Source of the DNA: Clostridia bacterium
Lineage (GTDB): Bacteria; Bacillota; Clostridia; Christensenellales; Pumilibacteraceae
Assembly (NCBI GenBank): GCA_900762945.1
Contig: CAAFIN010000024.1
Span: 1-14,627 of the forward strand
DNA: 14,627 bases
Reading direction: 5' to 3'
Shown here: positions 5,921 through 12,709 of the stretch, piece after piece
How positions within the stretch are numbered: the first letter of the stretch is position 1
How the letters are laid out: the number at the start of each line of letters is the position of its first letter
Notes under the pieces: generated by a model
What the model saw: the letters and a program-made list of their open reading frames with translations, nothing else
Told to the model about the DNA's origin: nothing
Database searches by the model: none
Program-made: the position numbers and the translations under genes

Positions 5921-8136
5921 TGAATATACGCGGCGACATCGACGAGATACGTTTCCGCAACGAAGAAAACGGGTTTACCATCGTAGTACTTGACGTAGAG
6001 GGCGAACCCGTTATTTCCGCCGGCGTTTTTCCGCCCGTGGTGGAAGGTCAGACCGTCACTCTCGGCGGCGAGTACGTCGTGCATCCGAAGTACGGCAGAC
6101 AGTTCAAGGCGATCAAGTGCGACATAGAAAAGCCCACCGGTATCGACGGCATAGTCAGATACCTCGGGAGCGGACTGATAAAAGGCATAGGTCCGGCGCT
6201 CGCGTTGCGGCTGGTTTCGGCGTTCGGTAAAGACACTTTTTCCGTGATCGAGAATTCCCCCGAGCGGCTCGCGACGGTGCGCGGCATCAGCAAGCAGAAA
6301 GCGCGGGAAATCGCCAAAGCCTACGGCGAAATCAAGGAAATGCAGGACGCGGTCATGGCGCTCCAAGCCTTCGATATTCCGCTCGGCACTGCGCTTAAAA
6401 TCTACAAAGTGTACGGCAAAGCCACCGCCGACGCGGTGAAAAACAATCCTTACCGACTTATCGAGGACGTGGACGGCATAGGCTTCATTACCGCCGACAA
6501 GATCGCGCAGAGAGCGGGCGTCGAACGCGACAGCGAATTCCGCGCCGCCGCCGGCGTTATCTATATCTTAAAGGAGAGCGTGTCGAAAAGCGGTAACACC
6601 TGCTATCCGCGCGAAGATACCGTAAAAGAAGCCGCCGCGCTACTCGGCGTGGACGAAGAACTCGTGCGTTCGGTCGCGGACGGACTGGTTTTCGAACGCA
6701 GAATAAAACTCACCGAAGCCGCAGATACCGAGGTGTACGTTCTGCCCGGCGTTTACCGCACCGAAAAGAACGCCGCGGTACTGCTCGAGCGGCTGATCGA
6801 AGCCGCGGATTCCACCGTATACGACGTGACCGGCGATATTGCTTCGTACGAAAAAATCAATAATATCACGCTTGCGCCCAACCAGCGCGAAGCGGTCAAA
6901 GCCGCCGTGACCTCGGGCGTCGCGCTCGTTACCGGCGGACCGGGCACGGGTAAAACCACGATAATCAAGTGCATAATCGATATTTTCGACCATATCGGCA
7001 AAAAAGTCACTCTCATGGCGCCCACCGGAAGAGCGGCTAAACGTATGAGCGAAGCCACCGGACGAGAGGCGAGTACCATTCACAGGGCTTGCAAGTTCGG
7101 AGGCAACGCGGCAATAGCCGACGGCGAACCGCTCGCTTGCGACGCGGTGATCGTCGACGAGTTCTCTATGGTCGATATTTTCCTTTTCGAAGCGCTGCTG
7201 AAAAAATTACAGCCGGGTACGAGGCTCGTTCTCGTGGGCGACAAGGATCAGTTGCCCAGCGTAGGCGCAGGAAACGTGCTTGCCGACATAATGCACTCGG
7301 GCGAAGTCGAGTGCGTAACGCTCGACCGCATCTACCGTCAGGCGGGCGAAAGTCTGATCGTCACCAACGCGCACGCCGTCAACCGCGGCGAAATGCCCGT
7401 TCTCGACGACAAGACCCGCGACTTTTTCTATCTGCCGATGACCGAACCCGAGCGGATCGCCGTGAAAACCGCCGACATGGTAGAGCGTGCGGCGGGCTTT
7501 ATCGGCGTTACGCCCGACAGAGTGCAGGTGCTTTGCCCGAGAAAGAACGGCGCGGCGGGCTCGGTCAATATAAACAAACTTCTGCAAAACCGCCTTAACC
7601 CCGCGAACGGCGGCGCGACGGTCGAGGACGAGGACTACGTTTACCGCGAGGGCGACAAGGTCATGCACGTCGTGAACAACTACGACCTCGAATGGAAGAT
7701 CGCGAGCGGCTACAATTACCGCGAGGGTACGGGCGTATACAACGGCGATATAGGCGTTATCCGCGAGATAAACAAGACCCGCGGCGATATGACGGTGGAG
7801 TTCGAGGACGGCAGAGTGGCGGTATACACGCCCGATATCTACAATCAACTCGTGCTTGCCTACGCGATAACCGTGCATAAAAGTCAGGGCAGCGAGTTCG
7901 ACGCGATAGTAATGCCGATTACCGCCGGCGGGCCTATGATAATGACGCGGAACCTTCTTTACACCGCGATCACCCGCGCGAAGAAAATGGTCGTGCTGAT
8001 CGGCGACAAGTACAATATCAAAAAAATGGTGGACAACAACTACGTGGCGAAGCGCTATTCGCTGCTCACCGGCTTTATCGCCGAAGCGAAACGCGACTCG
8101 CGGCTGCTGTTCGGGAGCGGCGAGGACGAAAATTAG
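5920..8136 (+). CDS. recD2: RecD2-type ATP-dependent DNA helicase
   Basis: A 738-residue superfamily 1B, 5'-3' DNA helicase of the RecD2 (RecD-like, RecBC-independent) group found in Firmicutes and Deinococcus, acting in DNA repair and replication. The N-terminal region (1-70) looks OB-like and is followed by helix-hairpin-helix segments near 73-103, 118-137 and 181-201. The helicase core has Walker A GGPGTGKT (339-346), Walker B VIVDEFSMVD (410-419), motif III VGDKDQLPSVGAGN (439-452), IYRQ (471-474), motif V TVHKSQGSEFD (651-661) and motif VI YTAITRA (681-687) with the arginine finger region. The start is GTG, sharing its G with the metK TAG stop; AAAGG (5905-5909) lies 10 nt upstream inside metK. 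This spacing implies translational coupling to metK. No biochemical link between the two products is obvious. Confidence 0.93.
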   Translation: MNIRGDIDEIRFRNEENGFTIVVLDVEGEPVISAGVFPPVVEGQTVTLGGEYVVHPKYGRQFKAIKCDIEKPTGIDGIVRYLGSGLIKGIGPALALRLVSAFGKDTFSVIENSPERLATVRGISKQKAREIAKAYGEIKEMQDAVMALQAFDIPLGTALKIYKVYGKATADAVKNNPYRLIEDVDGIGFITADKIAQRAGVERDSEFRAAAGVIYILKESVSKSGNTCYPREDTVKEAAALLGVDEELVRSVADGLVFERRIKLTEAADTEVYVLPGVYRTEKNAAVLLERLIEAADSTVYDVTGDIASYEKINNITLAPNQREAVKAAVTSGVALVTGGPGTGKTTIIKCIIDIFDHIGKKVTLMAPTGRAAKRMSEATGREASTIHRACKFGGNAAIADGEPLACDAVIVDEFSMVDIFLFEALLKKLQPGTRLVLVGDKDQLPSVGAGNVLADIMHSGEVECVTLDRIYRQAGESLIVTNAHAVNRGEMPVLDDKTRDFFYLPMTEPERIAVKTADMVERAAGFIGVTPDRVQVLCPRKNGAAGSVNINKLLQNRLNPANGGATVEDEDYVYREGDKVMHVVNNYDLEWKIASGYNYREGTGVYNGDIGVIREINKTRGDMTVEFEDGRVAVYTPDIYNQLVLAYAITVHKSQGSEFDAIVMPITAGGPMIMTRNLLYTAITRAKKMVVLIGDKYNIKKMVDNNYVAKRYSLLTGFIAEAKRDSRLLFGSGEDEN

Positions 8137-8164
8137 CGGTTTTACGAGAATAATCGCCGCTAAT
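8132..8164 (+). repeat. Inverted repeat spanning the recD2 stop codon
   Basis: ATTAGCGG (8132-8139) and CCGCTAAT (8157-8164) are perfect 8-bp arms around a 17-nt loop; the left arm contains the TAG stop. No T-run follows, so this is not a standard intrinsic terminator. It may protect the 3' end of the metK-recD2 mRNA or weaken read-through. Confidence 0.45.
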
Positions 8165-8197
8165 ACCGTCAAAGGCTATGGCGCACCCCGTAAATCG

Positions 8198-8226
8198 TTG
8201 ACAAAAAGCCGCCGACGGACTAAAAT
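8198..8226 (+). promoter_or_regulatory. Promoter for the small gene and fhs
   Basis: A perfect -35 TTGACA (8198-8203), a 17-nt spacer and -10 TAAAAT (8221-8226), one mismatch from consensus. Transcription would start near 8233, about 42 nt before the ATG at 8275. Confidence 0.85.
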
Positions 8227-8274
8227 AATAGGCAAGTACGCGCACGCGCGCAAGACTTATCAAGGAAAGAATTT

Positions 8275-8592
8275 ATGCTGGAGTTTCTCAAAGAAAAAAC
8301 CGACGGAAAAACCGAAACGTTCGTGCTCTCGGACGGCGGCGAAACCGTCGCGCGGGCAGTGATTTCGGGAACGAAACTGCGGAGCGCGGAGTACGTAGAC
8401 CCGGAAGCGGATAAAAAGTACGGCGATTTTCTTTTGCGGTCGGCGGCGTTCGTGCTGAAAAACCGCGGCAGAGATATTACGGCGGATTTTACCGACGAGC
8501 GACTGAAAACGCTGGGCTTCGCCGAAACGGAAAACGGAATGAAAGCGGACGCGTGGGCGCTCGATCTTAACGGATGCGGAGGTTGCAAATAA
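8275..8592 (+). CDS. Small unassigned protein, weakly GNAT-like, upstream of fhs
   Basis: A 105-residue cytoplasmic protein with no signal peptide or membrane segment. I do not recognise a named family. The middle and C-terminal part (about 35-85: YVDPEADKKYGDFLLRSAAF, then FTDERLKTLGF) has the rhythm of the acetyl-CoA-binding and following strands of GNAT acetyltransferases (compare YV-P-xxRGxGxG-xLL and YxxLGF). The usual R/Q-x-x-G-x-G/A loop is replaced by DKKYGD, so acetyl transfer is doubtful. It ends NGCGGCK, a Cys-Gly-Gly-Cys tail. Being a real gene is supported by a consensus promoter, AAGGA (8262-8266) 8 nt from the ATG, and a TAATG overlap with fhs that implies coupled translation. 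A role tied to formate or folate metabolism is inferred from context only. Confidence 0.7.
   Translation: MLEFLKEKTDGKTETFVLSDGGETVARAVISGTKLRSAEYVDPEADKKYGDFLLRSAAFVLKNRGRDITADFTDERLKTLGFAETENGMKADAWALDLNGCGGCK
8578..8583 (+). promoter_or_regulatory. Ribosome binding site fixing the fhs start
   Basis: GGAGGT lies 8 nt before the ATG at 8592, inside the last codons of the upstream small gene. It rules against the earlier in-frame ATG at 8574, which has no such site and lies outside the conserved protein. The same bases encode the Gly-Gly of that gene's CGGC tail. Confidence 0.85.
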
Positions 8593-10214
8593 TGTTGACT
8601 GATATCGAAATCGCGGATTCCGCGGTGCTGAAACCCATAACCGAAATTGCCGGCGCTTTGGGCGTGGACGAGAGTGATCTCGAGTGCTATGGCAAGTATA
8701 AAGCCAAAGTCACCAAGTTCGGCAAAAAGCACGGCAAACTCGTGCTTGTGACGGCGATTAACCCGACCCCCGCGGGCGAGGGCAAGACCACCGTTTCGAT
8801 AGGACTTGCCGACGGACTGAAAAAGACGGGCAGAAGCGTGTGCCTTGCGCTAAGAGAACCGTCGTTGGGTCCCGTGTTCGGCATAAAAGGCGGCGCGGCG
8901 GGCGGCGGCTACGCTCAGATCGCGCCCATGGAGGACATTAACCTGCATTTTACCGGCGATCTCCACGCGATAACCGCGGCGAACAACCTGCTCGCGGCGA
9001 TGATCGACAATCATATCTACTGGGGAAATTCGCTGAACATAAAGGAAGTAACGTGGCATCGTTGCCTTGACGTGAACGACCGCGCGCTTCGCGCAGTCCG
9101 CACGGGCGTGGGTATGAAGTGCGAGCGCGACGACCGCTTCGACATAACCGCCGCCAGCGAAATTATGGCGATTTTCTGTCTGGCAAACGATATCGACGAC
9201 CTCAAGCGCCGCTTGGGCAATATAGTTGTGGGACTTGACGGCGACGGAAAGCAAGTCACCGCCCGCGACCTCAAAGCCGAAGAAGCGATGACGATACTCT
9301 TAAAAGACGCAATAAAGCCGAATCTCGTGCAAACGCTGGAGGGAGTGCCGGCGTTCGTACACGGCGGACCGTTCGCGAACATCGCGCACGGCTGCAACAG
9401 TATCCAAGCCACGCGTATGGCGCTCTCGTACGCCGACTACGCCGTCACCGAAGCGGGCTTCGGAGCGGACCTCGGTGCGGAAAAATTCCTCGACATCAAG
9501 TGCCGCGTTTCGGGCTTAGCTCCCGCGGCGGTAGTGATAGTAGCCACGCTTCGCGCCCTCAAGTGCGCGGGCGGCAAGACCGAAAACCTCTCCGAGCGCG
9601 ACGATACCGCGCTGGAGAACGGCATAGGCAACCTTCTCAGGCACGTCGAAAATATTAAAACCGTCTACCGTCGTCCGTGCGTGGTCGCGATCAACCGCTT
9701 CGCCACCGACGGCGACGAGGAAATCGCGTTGCTCCAAGGTAAACTCGACGCGCTCGGCGTAAAAGCCGTTTGCACGGAGTGCTGGGCAAAGGGCGGCGCC
9801 GGCGCGACGGAACTGGCAGACGAAGTGGCTCGGCTTTGCGAAGAGGACGCGGGCGAACTTACTTATAGTTATTCGCTCGATATGACCACCGAAGAGAAGA
9901 TCGAGGCGGTCGCAAAACGTATTTACGGCGCGGACGGCGTGATTTTCACCGACAAGGCGAAAGAGGACATCGCGCGTTACCCGCAGAACTTGCCCGTATG
10001 TATCGCAAAAACTCAGTACTCGCTGTCCGACGATCCCAAACTGATCGGCAGACCGAGCGGCTTTAAGATCACCGTCCGCGAAGTTATGTACAAGGCGGGA
10101 GCGGAATTCCTTGTCGCGGTCGCCGGATCTATTATGCTTATGCCGGGATTATCCCGTTCGCCCAACGCCGAGCGTATGTCGATTAAGGACGGCGTAGTTT
10201 CGGGTCTGTTCTGA
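8592..10214 (+). CDS. fhs: Formate-tetrahydrofolate ligase (formyltetrahydrofolate synthetase)
   Basis: Joins formate to tetrahydrofolate using ATP, giving 10-formyltetrahydrofolate for purine and Met-tRNA formylation, or the methyl branch of acetogenesis. The protein is 540 residues, slightly shorter than the usual ~556. Visible motifs: the nucleotide loop NPTPAGEGKTT (57-67), the family signature GIKGGAAGGGYAQIAPMEDI (97-116) and LHFTGDLHAI (118-127). The second signature is VATLRALKCAGG (317-328), where Cys-Ala replaces the more usual Met-His before GG. The C-terminus MPGLSRSPNAERMSI (517-531) departs from the common PGLPKxPAA form but keeps the final GLF. The ATG overlaps the preceding stop by one base. 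With metK in the same window it points to active one-carbon metabolism; alone it does not prove acetogenesis. Confidence 0.96.
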   Translation: MLTDIEIADSAVLKPITEIAGALGVDESDLECYGKYKAKVTKFGKKHGKLVLVTAINPTPAGEGKTTVSIGLADGLKKTGRSVCLALREPSLGPVFGIKGGAAGGGYAQIAPMEDINLHFTGDLHAITAANNLLAAMIDNHIYWGNSLNIKEVTWHRCLDVNDRALRAVRTGVGMKCERDDRFDITAASEIMAIFCLANDIDDLKRRLGNIVVGLDGDGKQVTARDLKAEEAMTILLKDAIKPNLVQTLEGVPAFVHGGPFANIAHGCNSIQATRMALSYADYAVTEAGFGADLGAEKFLDIKCRVSGLAPAAVVIVATLRALKCAGGKTENLSERDDTALENGIGNLLRHVENIKTVYRRPCVVAINRFATDGDEEIALLQGKLDALGVKAVCTECWAKGGAGATELADEVARLCEEDAGELTYSYSLDMTTEEKIEAVAKRIYGADGVIFTDKAKEDIARYPQNLPVCIAKTQYSLSDDPKLIGRPSGFKITVREVMYKAGAEFLVAVAGSIMLMPGLSRSPNAERMSIKDGVVSGLF

Positions 10215-10407
10215 ATTCCGAAGGCGGCTTTTCCGCGTTCTGACGGCTGATTTTTCACGCTTTCTTCCGGAAACTCGCCGGACCGTATTTTAGGGTACGC
10301 CGTCGCTCGTTTTCGTCGAAATCATCGAAAAATCCGCACTTTAGAAGAACTATCGGAAACATTAAAAGAAAAGCACATAACCGTACACAAATTTTCGGAG
10401 AGAATAT
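10215..10407. other. Gap between fhs and glnS
   Basis: This 193-bp stretch holds no convincing gene. A short stem TCCGG/CCGGA (near 10267-10283) followed by a weak T-rich run could be a poor terminator for fhs. There is no near-consensus promoter; the best candidate, TTTAGA with TTAAAA at 16 nt, is weak. No T-box hallmarks are visible ahead of glnS. Confidence 0.4.
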
Positions 10408-12027
10408 ATGGCAAACTTTATTGAAGAAATCATCGAAAAGGACTTGTCCGAGGGCAAAGTAAGCGAGATTATCACGCGCTTCCCGCCCGAACCGAACGGA
10501 TACTTGCATATCGGTCACGCCAAGTCGATATGCCTTAACTATTACGGCACGGCGGTCAAGTACGGCGGCAAGTGCAATCTGCGCTTCGACGACACCAACC
10601 CCGTGAAAGAGGACGACGAGTTCGTCCGCTCGATCGTGGCGGACGTGGAGTGGCTGGGGTGGAAAGGCGAAGTGTACTTCGCGTCCGACTACTTCGACGT
10701 CATGTACGAAACGGCGGTAAAACTGATTAAGAAAGGCAAGGCTTACGTCGACGACGTTACGCCCGATCAGATGCGCGAAATGCGCGGCACGCTCACCGAG
10801 CCGGGTATAGAGAGCAAGCACCGCAACCGCCCTATAGAGGAGAGCCTCGCGCTGTTTGAGGATATGAAAGCGGGCAAAATCGCGGACGGAGCGCTCGTGC
10901 TCAGAGCCAAGATCGACATGGCTTCGCCCAACATCAATATGCGCGACCCGATCATTTACCGTGTGCTGAAAGCCACTCACCACCGTCAGGGCGACAAATG
11001 GTGCATTTACCCGATGTACGATTTCGCGCACCCCATCGAGGACGCGGTGGAGGGCGTTACGCACTCTATCTGCACGCTCGAATTCGAAGATCATCGCCCG
11101 CTTTACGACTGGGTGCTTCGCGAGGGCGAGTTCGTCAATCCCCCGCACCAGTACGAGTTCGCGCGGCTCAACCTCGAGCGCACGATCATGAGTAAGCGCT
11201 ACCTCAAAAAACTCGTCGACGAGCATTTCGTAGACGGCTGGGACGATCCGAGAATGCCTACGATCGCGGGCATCAGACGGCGCGGCTATACGCCCACCGC
11301 GATACGCGACTTCTGCGAGAAAATCGGCGTAGCCAAAGCCAACAGCGAAGTCGAACTCTCGCTGCTCGAGAGTTGTATACGCGACGAATTGAACTTTACC
11401 GCCGACCGCGCGATGGCGGTGCTTCGCCCCATCGAACTCGTGATTACCAACCTTCCCGAGGATTATACCGAAAAAGTCACCGTCGAAGTCAATCCCAACG
11501 CTCCCGAAAAGGGTACGCGCGAAGCGGACTTCTCGCCGCGGCTGTATATCGAAAAAGAGGACTTTGCGGTCGTTCCGCCGCCCAAGTACAAGCGTCTTAC
11601 CCCGGGCGGAGTCGTGCGGCTCAAGGGCGCGTATATTATCCGCGCTACCGGCTACGACGAGGAAAACGGCGAGGTCACGCGCGTTTATGCCGAGGTTATC
11701 GAGGGCAGTAAGTCGGGCGCGGACAATAGCGGAGTAAAGGCGAAAGGCGTTATCCACTGGGTAGACGCAAAGACGGCGGTCGATATGACCGTCAACCTCT
11801 ACGACAGTCTGCTCCTTCCGTACGACGGCGTACACGAGGACTTCTCCGAACGGCTCAACCCGAATTCCCGCACGGTACTCGCGGCTAAAGGCGAAAAAAT
11901 GCTCGCGGAATCCAAGCCGCTTACTTCCTATCAGTTCGTGCGCACCGGGTACTTCTGCCGCGACGGTAAGTACGACGGCGTGACGTTCAATCAGGTCGTT
12001 TCCTTAAAGGACGGTTACAAGAAATGA
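10408..12027 (+). CDS. glnS: Glutaminyl-tRNA synthetase
   Basis: Charges tRNA-Gln directly with glutamine. The 539-residue length is close to E. coli GlnRS (554). The class I core is clear: ITRFPPEPNGYLHIGHAKSI (22-41) with HIGH at 34-37, the GlnRS-type LRFDDTNP (58-65), and the KMSKS equivalent MSKR (261-264). The FPPEPNGYLHIGH version is characteristic of GlnRS rather than GluRS. The C-terminal half (about 340-539) has the GlnRS two-beta-barrel anticodon-binding pattern, with GVIHWVDAK (447-455) and SYQFVRTGYFCRD (507-519). GGAG (10397-10400) lies 7 nt from the ATG. The last bases overlap the next gene (ATGA). Many Firmicutes lack GlnRS and use GatCAB, so its presence is informative. The origin of GlnRS in bacteria is generally ascribed to transfer. 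Confidence 0.97.
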   Translation: MANFIEEIIEKDLSEGKVSEIITRFPPEPNGYLHIGHAKSICLNYYGTAVKYGGKCNLRFDDTNPVKEDDEFVRSIVADVEWLGWKGEVYFASDYFDVMYETAVKLIKKGKAYVDDVTPDQMREMRGTLTEPGIESKHRNRPIEESLALFEDMKAGKIADGALVLRAKIDMASPNINMRDPIIYRVLKATHHRQGDKWCIYPMYDFAHPIEDAVEGVTHSICTLEFEDHRPLYDWVLREGEFVNPPHQYEFARLNLERTIMSKRYLKKLVDEHFVDGWDDPRMPTIAGIRRRGYTPTAIRDFCEKIGVAKANSEVELSLLESCIRDELNFTADRAMAVLRPIELVITNLPEDYTEKVTVEVNPNAPEKGTREADFSPRLYIEKEDFAVVPPPKYKRLTPGGVVRLKGAYIIRATGYDEENGEVTRVYAEVIEGSKSGADNSGVKAKGVIHWVDAKTAVDMTVNLYDSLLLPYDGVHEDFSERLNPNSRTVLAAKGEKMLAESKPLTSYQFVRTGYFCRDGKYDGVTFNQVVSLKDGYKK

Positions 12028-12659
12028 GATTCGACGGAGTAATCTTCGACTTCGACGGCACGCTCGCGGACACGAGCGAGGGCGTTATCGAGTCCGTCGA
12101 GTACGCGCTGAAAAAAGTCGGTTCGCCCGCGTTCCCGCGCGAAACGTTAAGAGGATTTATCGGTCCGTCGCTGTTTATTAGTTTTCAGCGGATAACGGGG
12201 CTTAGCCCGGAAACCGCCGAACTTGCCGTAAAGTACTACCGCGAAACGTACTCGCGCGAGGGCATATTCAAACTGAAGATTTACGACGGAATGCGCGAAC
12301 TTCTGGACGAATTGAAAGCCGGCGGCGTTAAAATATCGGTCGCCAGCGCCAAACCGCAAGTTTCTCTGGACGTGGTGGTGAAGTTCCTTAACCTCGAAAC
12401 CGCGTTCGACAAAGTAGTCGGTCCGTCGCTCGCAGTCAAGTCCGACGACAAAGAATCGCTCGTGCGCGCGGCGACGCTTACCGAAAATTCCGTCATGATC
12501 GGCGACGCGATCTACGACATACGCGCGGCGAAAGCGGCGGGAGTCGGCTCGATAGCGGCGCTGTACGGCTTCGGAAAAAGAGTAGATCTTCTCGGCGAAC
12601 AGCCCGATTTTACAGCCGAAAGCGTAGCGGACTTAAAGAAAATTCTGCTTAGTAGATAA
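12024..12659 (+). CDS. HAD-superfamily phosphatase (phosphoglycolate phosphatase-like, subfamily IA)
   Basis: A 211-residue cytoplasmic hydrolase of the haloacid dehalogenase superfamily. Motif I is DFDGT (9-13) with nucleophile Asp9 and acid/base Asp11; motif II is Ser108 in VASAK; motif III is Lys143 in SDDKES; motif IV is MIGDAIYDIRAA (158-169) with Asp161 and Asp165 for Mg2+. The region between motifs I and II (about 15-85) is the helical C1 cap. Family members remove phosphate from phosphoglycolate, pyrophosphate or nucleotides; the substrate cannot be read here. It overlaps glnS by four bases (ATGA), with AAAGGA (12006-12011) 12 nt upstream, so it is translationally coupled. A housekeeping or damage-clearing role is possible. 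Confidence 0.9.
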   Translation: MRFDGVIFDFDGTLADTSEGVIESVEYALKKVGSPAFPRETLRGFIGPSLFISFQRITGLSPETAELAVKYYRETYSREGIFKLKIYDGMRELLDELKAGGVKISVASAKPQVSLDVVVKFLNLETAFDKVVGPSLAVKSDDKESLVRAATLTENSVMIGDAIYDIRAAKAAGVGSIAALYGFGKRVDLLGEQPDFTAESVADLKKILLSR

Positions 12660-12709
12660 CGCGTTTTTAACACAAAACACAAAGAACAATAACCTTAAAC
12701 GGAGTTAAT

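Noticed and set aside
8574..8591. Earlier ATG for fhs
   Set aside because: It overlaps the ribosome site used for the ATG at 8592 and adds six residues outside the conserved protein.
10215..10407. T-box riboswitch ahead of glnS
   Set aside because: T-boxes are common before Firmicute synthetase genes, but I could not find the conserved T-box sequence or a specifier stem here; the proS and alaS leaders are too short to hold one.
10255..11835. 526-codon open frame on the minus strand opposite glnS
   Set aside because: Mirror of a certain gene, caused by GC-rich codon bias; arginine/valine-rich, no family motifs, no ribosome site. Similar long antisense frames lie opposite proS, metK, recD2 and alaS and are rejected for the same reason.
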